Assembly (NCBI RefSeq): GCF_030867095.1
Contig: NC_081835.1
Coordinates: forward strand, 47,847,892 to 47,911,891
Origin: Alligator mississippiensis
Lineage: Eukaryota; Chordata; Crocodylia; Alligatoridae
Length of the DNA: 64,000 nt
Direction: 5' to 3'
This document shows, piece by piece, positions 34,900 to 45,501 of this stretch; position 1 is the stretch's first letter; each line of letters starts with the position of its first letter. A model generated the notes under the pieces. The model was not told the origin of the DNA. It saw nothing but the letters and a program-made list of their open reading frames with translations, and did no database searches. The translations under genes were made by a program, and so were the position numbers.

Positions 34900-35960
34900 C
34901 CCCCCGTTTCCTGTGAGCTGCGCAGGAAGAAGGGGCTCTCGAGGGAGCCGCAGTCTCGGAGCCCGGGAGGAGGCGGCTCGAGGCTGCTGCTTCCAGCTCG
35001 GGGACATCCCAGCGCCAGCCCTGCACCTCGTGGCGCTTGGGCCGGGCGGGAGGGACCGGCGCCGGCCCCCGCCCCCGACGGCGGCTATAAGAGCGGGGCT
35101 GCGGCGGGGTGGCGGCGGCGGCGGGATGGGGATGCGGGCGGCGGCGCTGCTGGTGCTGCCGGCGGCGGCGCTGCTGTTGCTGGCGGCGCCGGAGCGCGGG
35201 GCCCCGCTGCTGCTGCTGCTCGTGCTGGTGGCGGCGGCCGCGCTGGGGCTGCGGCGCTGCTCGGGGCCCCTGGTGCTGCGGCGCGGCGCGGCCGTGGGCT
35301 GCGTCCCCGAGCCCGGCCCGAGCCCGCGCCCGCCCGCCCGCCGGGGCCGCAGCAGGGGCGACCTGCCGCCGCCCTACCCCAATGGCTGGTACCGGCTCCT
35401 CGACTCCCGCGACCTGCCGCCGGGCGCCGCGCGCAGCCTGGCCGTGCTGGGTGAGTGCCCGGCGCCGGCCGGCCGGCACCGCACCGCGCGCGCTGCGGGA
35501 GTGCGAGACCCCGCCGCTGCCCCCCGACCCCCGCAGCACCTTGCGCCAGACCCGCCCAGCCCGGTCCCGGTCCCGGTCCCGCCAGTGCTCGCCAGCCGAG
35601 AGCCCACCCAGGCCGCCCTTTTCCGCGCCGCTGGCCGCCGATGCGGCGGAGGACGCCGGGCTCGAAGAGGGCTTGGACGCTGGAGGAAGGGCGCGCCGGC
35701 AGAACCAGCCTGAGGGGAAAGGGTGCCCTGAGCGAGCTCCCTGGGCGGTGCTGCTGCAGGCGGGCGGGGGCGCAGGACCCCCCTGCCCGGCCTGGCTCCT
35801 CCTGAGCGCCTGCCTCGGCCCTTTGTTCCCCCGGCGGGCTGCGCCCAGGGACCTGCTGTGGTAGGGCAGGGATGTGCCCTGCCGCCGTCGGCGCCCAGCG
35901 CGGGGCCGGGGCCACCTGGGCTGAGCGCAGTGCAGGGGCGCTTCTGTGGAGGGCGTGGGG
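34900..35960 (+). promoter_or_regulatory. CpG island and TATA-like promoter of the Rieske oxygenase gene
   Basis: GC-rich and CpG-dense around the first exon. A TATAAG box lies at 35086-35091, only 40 bp before the first start codon at 35126. If it is used at the normal 25-30 bp distance, the 5' leader would be only about 10 nt. GC boxes (gggcggg, near 35042) precede it. Initiation at dispersed upstream sites, as usual in CpG islands, is the alternative. Confidence 0.6.
35126..35450 (+). CDS. First coding exon of a Neverland/DAF-36-like Rieske oxygenase (cholesterol 7-desaturase family)
   Basis: An open frame of 108 codons plus one base ends at a consensus donor (gtgagt, 35451). Residues 4-20 and 27-41 are strongly hydrophobic (membrane anchor or signal), followed by an arginine- and proline-rich linker. 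Residues 81-108 read PPPYPNGWYRLLDSRDLPPG..RSLAVL and then a split Gly. This is the characteristic entry into the Rieske domain of Neverland-type oxygenases ('YPNGWY ... LxxGExxxxxxLGExLxVFR'). Family members are membrane-bound non-haem iron enzymes that convert cholesterol to 7-dehydrocholesterol; vertebrate relatives exist outside mammals. The iron-sulphur motif (CPHLG...CPFHGW) must lie in later exons, which I did not find. A second ATG two codons downstream could also be used. The exon is highly GC-rich, so codon use is skewed. The identification rests on one motif. Confidence 0.62.
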
Positions 35961-36021
35961 TGGGCCCCTGGGACGGGTGTGCGGAGCGGAGCTGAGCGGA
36001 GCCAGAGGCTGGGAAGGGAAA

Positions 36022-36304
36022 GTCTGTACAAGGGATAACAAGGTCTAACAGCCGTACACTCCAGGAAGGCCGATTTTAGACTAGGCATGTGAAAAAAGTT
36101 CTTTACAGTGGGAGCGTCCAGGGTGTGGAAGAGACTCCCCCGCCCCCAGCCGTGGTGCAAGCACCTACTCTGGACTCTTTCAAAAAACTTCTGGCTATTT
36201 TTCTTGCTGGGATCACTTGACCCCAGCTGACTTCCTGCCTATCGTGGGGGTGCTGGACTTGATGATCCCACGAGGTCCCTTCCAGGCCCTAATGTCTATG
36301 AAAT
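36022..36304 (+). mobile_element. CR1 LINE 3' fragment
   Basis: Contains the end of the CR1 ORF2 coding region in broken frame (ttctttacagtgggagcgtc; cttctggctatttttcttgc), the short 3' UTR (gacttgatgatcccacgagg) and the terminal aatgtctatgaaatc. Confidence 0.9.
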
Positions 36305-36498
36305 CAAGGGAGGAGCAGAAAGTTGGAGTCAGCCAGGAGGTGGCGGGGCTGGCTCAGTTTGCCCCCTGAGGATCTTGGGGCGATGGGCAGGGGCACTGCC
36401 CTGCATGGCTGAGCTGGAGGTGCATGAGGGGACCCCATGGGGACAGGAAGCAGTGGCTAGGCTGGGCACCACTCCTCCTGCCAGGGGCAGGGCAGTGT

Positions 36499-36608
36499 GG
36501 TGTTTGGCATCCCCCAGACCATGGCACCTTGAGCAGTTGCCCACATTGGGCAGGGTGTTTGGCATCCCCCTGACCATGGCGCCTTGGGCAGTTTCCCATG
36601 TCACCCAT
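36499..36608 (+). repeat. Two-copy tandem repeat, 55-bp unit
   Basis: The unit containing gtgtttggcatccccc..gaccatggc.ccttg.gcagtt.ccca occurs twice, 55 bp apart, with few differences. Confidence 0.75.
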
Positions 36609-39111
36609 CCCTAAGGCCAGCTCTCGCCATCAGTAGCTGTTGAGCACAGGAATGAGGGGCACATCTGAATTAGAATTTCCTAGACCTTAAATGCTGGAGG
36701 CTGAAAGTGAGAGAGTAGCAGTGGAAACCACCTTGTTCATACCCAGTCCCCTTTCCCCTTCAGCATCCACTCTCTGCCCGAGTGACACAGGATATCGGGG
36801 AAGATGGACCTATGGTCTGACCCAGTAAATGGCAATTCCTATGTTGTTCTAATGGGCAAGAGAAAAGTACAGGAAGTACTGTCCCAAGTTCTACCTGCAG
36901 GACTGTGCTACTACTCTGGGCTGTAGGTGGCCCTGAACTGGTCAGTGGAAGCTAAACTAGGGCACCTTAGCCCTGTTTTATTTGGGTTAAGATGCTCAGG
37001 TCTAGCTTCTAATTACTGTGGAGTAAGAGTGGGCAGAGTTACTGTGGAACAGCTTCATGGTAGGTCCCTGCAGTCTTGTAGTTTGCCATGTTTTGATTGT
37101 TGCTCATACCCTATATCTAGGGACTTACTGAATTTGTGGTGGAAGTGGAGTCACGGTGGCTCCTTTAATTTTGCAGGTTTCCCTGCACACCTCCCACCTC
37201 CTACTCGCTGCTGCCCAGGGAAGCGAAAGCTATGGTTTGAAAAACGACACCCTTTTTTCCTTCCTGCCAGTCAGCAGCAAGCAGCAGGGCCACCAGGACC
37301 CCATAGCCAATCCATGGCGGGAGGTAAAAATGATGCCATATTTAAAACCATGGTTTTTGTCTCCCCACTGATCAGGAGCGAGTGGCGGGGCCCCTCCATC
37401 AGTCAGCAGTGGGGAGGTGTGCAGTACCCCACTTCAGCTGCTCTGTTTCCTGTTCCCTGCCCTGTGCCTCTATTCAAGCTACTGCTCTGCTTTTCTGTCC
37501 TGTTTGCCATGGCATTGCCTGTACCTGCCTCAGTGTGCTGTGTGCCATGCACACAGGCTGCCATGCATCCCTGTAACCCTGGCCCTATACCAATCGAGAC
37601 TGAACATTTGGCAACATAGCAACTATTATTAGCCTAAAGAAGGGGTGTGTCATGGCTGCAACAATTTCAAAGGAGCAAGCCTTGCAAACCTATTTAACTT
37701 GTCACTAGCACTAACTCACTTGTTTACAATAGATTCACTGATTTTAAAATATTCCCGATATTCATCAAAATCTTGCACACCAGTTTCTTAGATCATTTTG
37801 AACAAAACATTCCAGAAGGATGCCAAGCTGAAGGGCATGTTTTCTCATGCCCAGGTATAAATTATGTGCTTATTGGGCATCAATAAGACTTTCTACTAAC
37901 CCTGTCTTTCTCTTACTCTTATGCTTTAATGCCCAGTTCTAGGGAATGTCCTAATCTTGGTACCACTTAAGCTTGAGTTAAACATGCTTTGAGTTTGGTT
38001 CACAATTTGGCATAAGTACGGATAAGGATCTGCCCCGCCATCCCCCACAAATGCATCACCAATTGTTTTATCCCACAGGCATATAACCAAGTTGACCAGA
38101 TTGTGATTATGCCTGTACCGGTTTTCCATAATGGACTCTTTTTACCCAAAGTAGACTAAATAACTAGGAAAACATTAACCAGACCAATGTTTGATAATCA
38201 TATTGAATTCCTGGTACCTAACCTAAAGATATTGTTCAATAAAATTTAAATATTTGTTTTCCCTCCCTCTGGGTTAGGTAAAAGGTATACAAGCCATGCA
38301 AGTACCAAACACTGGTTTGTACGTATGTCCAACACCTGAGTAAAATGGCTTTTCAAAGCTTATAAATAATGCAAAGAAGATTAATCCTGACTGAATCAAA
38401 CTTCTACTGTGGCTTAAACACAACACTAAGGCAATATAGGTTACATAACAATAAGATTTTATTACTGTTTTGTGTGTTCACATGGTAATGGCACTTCTGG
38501 ATTTCAGAATCGTAGCGATAAAGTGGCAACTGCTGATCCATTACACTGTGTATGTGTTATGTTTATTTAGCCTTTGTCTTGAGAGAGGAAAGAGGGGACA
38601 AAAATTTGATTTGTAGGTAATTATAGAAGTAAGGCAATGTAATGCTTTAAACAGCGCATTTCTTTCTTTTCATAACCAGGCTCTTGTTTCCAAACTTATA
38701 ATATCACCAATCTTTTTGTTGCTAAAATACTAATTTTTTTTCAGAGTTGTAATGGGATAGGTGCCCCCAGGTGGCTGTGGCACTCCCTGGCAGTCGCTGT
38801 CTGCTCTGGCTCTAGGTACCCTCCCTCTACTCTCTCCTGCCGTGCCTTGATGTAAAGTTTGGAAAGAGAGGCTGCCCCAGGGCCCTAGAGCAAACTTCAC
38901 AGTGAACTCCTGCCAGCAGATCTTATCAGATCCTCTTGGATTCATTCAATCCTCACTGTATAGGCCAGGAGGGACAATTTAAATTCAAGGGCTAATTGCA
39001 ACTGCTGTACCTCCCCTACAGCCATGCCCATGCCTTGCAGGTGTTTTCAGTCATTACTTTAATAGGCACTTAGCCCAAACCACCAGACTACTTCAGACCT
39101 CCACTCCCAGA

Positions 39112-39606
39112 CTCCATTTCCCAGCAGCCCCTGCCCATGTCACTGTGGCCAGTTTCCAGCAAAGACCCTACCAGCGGTGGGGCCATGACAGTGCCAGACC
39201 AGGGTTTCCATAGTGACTGGCTCCAGCAGTGCTGGCAGGATGTGCAACTGGGCAGGGAGCTGCTCTGGGGCTGGGATCTTGTGGCAGTGACTGTGGTCCG
39301 GAGTTTGGGGCAAAAACTGATCTGCTACTCTCATGCCCCAGGTAGGGGCATGCAGGCAGCAGATTATGGCTCTGCCCCAGCTCTGGACCACAGTCACTGT
39401 GACAGGATCCTAGCCCTGACCCTGGAGCAACATTCTGGCTGGCTGTGCACCCTGCCAGCACTGCTGGGCCCAGTCACCATGGAAACCCTGGCCCCAGCTG
39501 TTGTGGCCCTGCCACTGCTAGGGTCCCCATGGAAACTGGCTGCAGCAACATGGGCAGGGGCTGTTGGGAAATAGTCGGGCCAGATCCACCATTTTGCCCA
39601 CCCCTG
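39112..39606. mobile_element. Palindromic hAT-type element
   Basis: The interior is a long inverted repeat: 39143-39250 (gccagtttccagc... tttccatagtgactggctcc... agcagtgctggcagg) pairs with 39440-39545 (ccagcactgctgggcccagt... ccatggaaactggc). The right end, ttttgcccacccctg, matches the terminal repeat of the element at 51107-52185, and both share the internal word aggggcatgc..g.agcagatt. The left terminus is truncated or decayed. Confidence 0.7.
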
Positions 39607-42600
39607 GCTTAGACCCACTGTACTGCGGCTGGCTTCTTGGGCTCCAGCCCCTGTCTAGCCCTCTCAGCTTTGGTATCTCTGGCCCCCGGGTCTGCCCCTC
39701 TCTGGGCTATAAGCTCAATCTTGCTTTGCTTTTCACAGGTGCTGGGCCCTTAACCCTGTCTGTCCTGTAGTTTTCTCTACTGGCTGGCCCTTGGCCCCGA
39801 GTCTCGCCCTCTAAGCTGTAATGCAGCTTGCACCCTGCTCCAGGATGGTACAGCCTCGTGTGCCTGCCTGGTACCCTGGGACCTCCACATCTCTGCTTTC
39901 TAGTCCCATCTGGTCCATCAGCTTAAACAAAATCAAAAGCAACACAAACTGTCCCACTCTGGTCATATACCCCTCAGGCCACCCAAGCCTTGCTTGCAGG
40001 GCTCCTGTCAGCTTGCAAGACCTCCCAGCAATCGTCTGCAGCCTCTCAGCTTAAGAGCTCTTTCCCCTCCAGCCAGCAGGGCCAGACTACCTGCCCTGGT
40101 TCAGCCCTGGGCTCCTGTCTCCCCAAGCTCTGTCCCTTTCAGGTCAGGTGGCCTCCTCAGCTGCCCATAGGTGCCTTCTGATTAGGCTTGCTGGCTTCAC
40201 CCCCTGGTAGCTTGCTGCTGCTGTCTAGATGCTTTAGGAGTATCTTGACTCGACCCTGCTTGACTGTTGCAAGGTACTCCATTCTGCAGTGTGCCTTCCT
40301 AGCCTATGCTTTCTGCTGGCTGTCTATTTTTTTTTAGATTAACCCCTGCTGCTCTTTCCTCCTCAAAATAACAGGAGCCTTCTGGCATTCTTACAAGAGT
40401 GTTTGGTGCTGTTGTGATTTATATAAATAAAACAAATGTTTTCCTTATGAAATGTACAACCACAACACGCTCATTTTTTACATAAGGTGCTAGGCTATTC
40501 TTCCCTGGCCATCAAAGATGTCGTTTTTTGGTTGACTACATCACATTTTTGGCACTTATTTCCTCTCGGCATGCAGAGTTACAGCTACATATACCTGCTG
40601 TAACCATCAGGCCACAGATCATCCATTATCTACTCACATCCCTGGTGTTTCCTTTCACAACTCTTTCTATCAGCTTCTGGCAAGTAAGAATATAGAAACC
40701 TCCAATTTATGTGGGGGTGGCCCCACAAAATCAGCTTCTAGCAGAGCATATAGCTCAGCCTTTTGCTAAAGGTTTGGTGTTGGTAGGACTACACAGATTA
40801 AGCAATTGTTTCCATATTTATTTGTTTCCATATTTATTTGTGTCTGTTACTTCTAACTTTTGCTCTTTGTCTCCAGCATTCTTCTGAAAGTACATTGTGG
40901 ACTAAATAAATATTATTTTTTTCTGGAGCTGCTCTAGTGTGAGCTGTTCAGAGCTTTCCCTTTGCACATAGGCAAACAATTTCTTTGTTGCTAAGGTGCA
41001 TCTTAGTTTATAGGACTTTAGGAATGAATTCTATGGCAGTTCTTTTGTTGTCTGTACTTGTTTCATTGTGTCTGCCAATGCTGCTTCCCACCTCTGTAGT
41101 GCTGGCATCTCAGATCCAGTTTCTGATGACTGAAAGAGGGTATGGACATACTAAACTATGACGACATGCCTACCTTAAACATGAGGGAACATGGAGCCTT
41201 CCCCATTGTGAGCCCATGTCCTGATGATCTGTTGCAGCTGTTTTTAGATGTATGCTGTTTCCCACGGTAAGTGGAAGCTAAACCAGTAACTTAACTCCAT
41301 TTCATTCAGGGGTAAATTTTGTTTTGGTTTAGTTTCCATTTACTGCTGGCTAGAATTGATTCCAAACACTTACTGTGCATTAAGCTGATTTAACAGATTC
41401 CTCGCAACCCATGGGGAGGAAACCAAGTTGGTATAATTGGGTTTTTTTGTGTGTGTTTGATATCCAAAGTTTATTGCCCTCTTCTGCTTAGCCAGAAAGT
41501 TGGCAATAAAAGGTGGACTGTGGGTGTTCCCTTCTAGACCAAAGGTAAGAGAAGAGGGAGGAGGTAGGAAACCCCCCCAAGAGATTTAAAAAGGAAAAAT
41601 TTTCCCTAAAATAAAAGGGGGCATACTGAAAATCCATCTTTCTTTGTGGATAAAAGTTGAGAGAGAACAAAAATATATAGTTAAAAAATACCTTAAGGAT
41701 AACAACATTTTGATCTGAATTCTTTTAAAACTGTGTAATATCTGCCACGAGTTGATTTTAAAATCAAATCTTTTCTTCCTTTCAGGGTTATGAGTTTAGA
41801 GGTATGTATTTTGCTATATACAACTTTTTCAAGAAGGTTCAGAGAACCTAAACCTTCTTATAGTTGCCTGATTTAACCCTTTTTAATGTTCTAATGATGT
41901 TGGCCATTTTCTAAAAAGATAGGCAAAGGGTGAACTTCCTTTTGGACCTGCTGGCCCTAACTTCTCCTAACTTCTTTGTAGTACTTCTTTACTTGTAGTT
42001 GTAGTTTCTTTACTTGTAGTTTACATGTTGCAGACATAATTCCCTGAAATCATCCAAGTCTACTGCATATGGTGCAAAGCTTGCATTCCTGTAGTTCACT
42101 ACAAACTTATCCAGCTGCATAAGTGCTGTTTCTGGCACTTTTGCACACTTTGCAATCTTGTGCCATGTTCATTGTGGAGATACAAGATTCTTTGTACTAA
42201 TTGAGTGTATGCGATAGGTTGTGCACTGGCCAGGCAGGTTTGTGGCTCTAAACATGTACCTGGGCAAGTGTAAATACCAAAATTGTTTAAGTGTGGTTTG
42301 TGGAATTTTTAATTTGTTGTGGCTTGTAGCTGGTATTCAACAAATACAGTTTACATACCACTTTTTAAGATGGTTTCCCCTTTTGTTCCTTGAAAATGTG
42401 CTAGTCACTGGTTTCTTTTCTGTTAAGCAACTACTAGTCAATATAAAGTTGGCTAATCTCAAGAAGCAGTACAAAGAGACCATACTGACTTCTTCCAATT
42501 AGTTCTTACAGCTCTTCAAAATCTGTCAAACTAAGAATGGGATATCCTTGGTCTCTGACTTCTGAAGAGTTAAAATTTGAAGAGAGAGAACTAAGAGGAG

Positions 42601-44809
42601 GATCAGCATTTACTTCAACACTGTTTCTCAGCTCCGCATTTTTAAAGGCCTTGTTACACAGTAACTTTAGGCAGCTTCTGGAGCTCTTAACCCCTGGACT
42701 GGCTGCACATTAATACCTTTTAAGTGGCTTAAAGCACTCATTGTTCATCTAAAAGTTACACCATTCCAGGGCAGCATTATCTGCAATCTGCCTAATTTTG
42801 CTCCTGTTCCATTAATTTATGGCCACTTTCCACAGCTTTTCCACCCAAGGTGAAGTTCTACAGCATCCCAGGGGGCAGTGAGACCTCCTGAGTCATGGTG
42901 AGTGGAGACAAAAGGGCACTGGGGGGCTGGGCACATCCAGCAGTGCAACTACCACATCCCCAGAGTGTCTGGCACCATGGTGCCTCCTAGTACTGCTTGG
43001 GCTGGCTCTGCTCAGAGTGAGCTGGTCCAAGATTTTTTGGGGGGGCAGGGGATCACCACCTCCCCACTGCTGCTCCAACTGGCTCTGTACCTGGTGGGAG
43101 AAAAGCAAGGTAGACCAAGTTGAGGTAGTGCCCCTCATACTCTTTGGTGCCGCCCTCCCGGCTTTGACTGGCTTGCTCTGCTCCCTGCTGGAGCAGAGCT
43201 GGGAACAGAGCTGGACTGAGTCGTGACCGGAGGCACCGTGGCCCGTGGCTGCCAGGTGCTCTGGGGCTGTAGCACTTGCTGTGCCCAGCAGGAGCAGTGA
43301 GCCTGTCCCCTAGCTCCTAATCCTGCCCCTGCTCACCAAGTTTCTAGTGGCAAGTCACAGTTGTGTAGGTGAGGGGAAGTCAGAGTTGGATCTAAGCCTA
43401 AGTGACTTGTTTAGCAGTGAATGAACTTTGAAATAAGTGCCTTGCTGAAACCTCAATAGTATAAAATGGGGCTAGTGATCAGGGATGGGGGTTGAAAACC
43501 TTTCCAGGTGCATTATTATTAAGATGTGAGACTCATCTCTGTGTGCATCTATCCTGCAAAGCCCTACTGAACAAGCTCTGTCATCTCATATATCAGAAAC
43601 TACAGTCACTTTAAAACATCAGTGCACTACAGGTGTGCCACTGACCTGGCTTGATTATTACTGCTCCTATCTTTTGGCTGTTTTCAATTGCAGCTAGTTT
43701 CCTGCCATTCACAGTCCTTTGCCTTAAAGATGTTAAACAAAACTGTCTTAACTTGATAAAGTTGTATTGGTACCAGATCTATTGACTGGATAAGGTTTAG
43801 TCTTCACACATTCACTAGCTTGGAGACTCTATTCTGGATGGCGTGGTTTAGCATGGAAGTATTTGAAACAGATCCTGCCCTAAGGAACAGAAATGAGAAC
43901 ACTGAATTCAAAGGATATAAACACTGGATTTCTTATCACTAAAAAGTCTCACCCATGTGACTAAAAGCTTTCACAGCGTAACATCAAGAGAAACTGTTTC
44001 CAGGAAACCTGCTTTGTTACACAAGCTTGTGGGGCAAGTCTTAGGGAAAGCTACCTCTTTCCTGAGAAGAATGGAACCTGGACCAGAAACACAAATGTTG
44101 CAATTACCGGTACTTTAAAAACAGTTGCTATGTGCTGCTCACAGACAAAGCAGGCATTTGATCCCAATTAATAGAAATATAGTGTCTTCAGAGTAACATA
44201 TAGTACAGTATTAACTTGTGTTAGAATGAAAAGCTTACTCTTTCACAATTATATGCACTCAGGAAGTCCACTAACTTGTTGTCTAGATGCCACTCCCTGT
44301 AAAAGTTGTCCAGAGGTGAAACCACCTTTTACTTGTTTTTGCTAGTACCTCAGGCAAGTCACAGAGCTAAAAAGGCTGGTCAGGAAAAGCAGAAAAAAAC
44401 TGATTCTCTAGGTTAGATAGTTATGCAGAGGAATTCCAGGACTCTCTATGGACCATAGTCCTGAGCTCTCTGAACAGGGGAAAGGGAGGAAGGTCAGAAG
44501 ACTGGACCATGACACTCCACTTACTCTGCCTAACAGCCCAAACAGATCCCAGACTATGACAGCTCTTCTCACAGGGTGATGCAACATCTTTGTTCTTATG
44601 GAGTTCTGTAAAGCATTGTGCTTTCGTACTACCATTACTGAGCTGTATCTGTCTGGCAGAGCTCAGTTCTGGGGGAATGGTTTACTGCAGAATGGCCCCT
44701 CAGCCCCTTGAGTCTCAGAATAACTCTTGCTTCCCAGTCCCTCCCTATACAAAATTTTGGAAGTCGCTAGAACATACATGCTGGTGTTGCAGTTTAGTCA
44801 CACTCTCTG

Positions 44810-45385
44810 TTGAGCATTTCCATGGATCCAGTCCCTATTCATACCGCCCCTGCTCTCCCCAAGACAAAACGTAAGGTGTTTGTTGTGGGAGACTCCCTCC
44901 TGAGGGGGACAGAGGGGGCAATCTGCCGCCCCGACCCCTTAGTCCGGGAAGTCTGCTGCTTCCCGGGGGCCCGCATCTGGGACATTGCGGAGAGGATCCC
45001 AGAGCTCCTCAAACCCACAGACCACTATCCCATGCTCCTAATTCATGTGGGCACCAATGACACGGCTCGGAGCGCTCCCAGCCGGGTCATGAGGCGCTAC
45101 AGGGATTTGGGAGCAGGGCTAAAGGGTCTGGGGGTACAGGTGGTGTTCTTGTCGATCCTCCCAGTCTCAGGCTATGGGCTGAGAAGGGAGAGGAGGATCC
45201 ACGTGGTCAACCAAAGACTGCGGCGCTGGTGTCATCAGGAAGGCTTTGGCTTTCATGACCACAGCCCGCTCTTTGGCGAGAGAGGCAGCGAGCTGCTGGG
45301 AAGAGATGGCTTCTACCTCTCTCCCCTAGGGAGGAGGCTCTTCTCAGCCAGACTGGCTGACCTGCTCCACCGGGCTTTAAACTAA
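44810..45385 (+). CDS. CR1 ORF1: SGNH esterase-like protein
   Basis: A 191-codon open frame. VFVVGDSLLRG (residues 23-33) carries the block-I GDS signature and IHVGTND (77-83) the block-III G-x-N-D signature of SGNH/GDSL hydrolases, which are known in ORF1 of CR1 and some other LINEs. A conserved tail (LGRDGFYLSPLGRRLFSARLA) supplies a DG.YLSP..R segment in place of the block-V DxxH: the expected histidine is not evident, as leucine follows SP where other ORF1 copies would have it, so activity is doubtful. It ends 116 bp before the first ATG of ORF2. The upstream boundary is uncertain and the true ORF1 may begin further 5'. Confidence 0.8.
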   Translation: MSISMDPVPIHTAPALPKTKRKVFVVGDSLLRGTEGAICRPDPLVREVCCFPGARIWDIAERIPELLKPTDHYPMLLIHVGTNDTARSAPSRVMRRYRDLGAGLKGLGVQVVFLSILPVSGYGLRRERRIHVVNQRLRRWCHQEGFGFHDHSPLFGERGSELLGRDGFYLSPLGRRLFSARLADLLHRALN

Positions 45386-45501
45386 GCCTGCTGGGGGACG
45401 GGTGGACTACCGCCACTGCTGGCCCACTGAGCAATCCTTGCAAAGCCAGCAGGTCAAGGCACTTAAGGGAGCCCACCCCTGCCCCAGCCCTGGTAAAATC
45501 T

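Larger units (their letters stand above)
35451..45000 (+). other. Presumed first intron of the Rieske oxygenase gene (left part)
   Basis: CpG-rich to about 35960, then a CR1 tail (36022-36304), a two-copy tandem repeat (36499-36608) and a hAT element (39112-39606). Open frames at 36927-37619 and 42221-42502 show no family resemblance. No Rieske motif was seen in 36-44.8 kb. The stretches 36609-39111 and 39607-44800 hold nothing I can name. Confidence 0.5.

Noticed and set aside
35109..35864. A plus-strand frame overlapping the Rieske exon
   Set aside because: Cys/Arg/Trp-rich alternative frame with no family resemblance.
34718..36160. A 480-codon minus-strand open frame over the second CpG island
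   Set aside because: Antisense, low-complexity composition; the plus-strand exon has a recognisable motif and a consensus donor.
36927..37619. A 230-codon plus-strand open frame
   Set aside because: No domain, no codon bias, no flanking splice signals; composition like neighbouring non-coding DNA.
42221..42502. A 93-codon frame with hydrophobic segments, considered as a second Rieske-gene exon
   Set aside because: Lacks any Rieske motif or the expected continuation after 'LG'; AT-rich hydrophobicity explains it.
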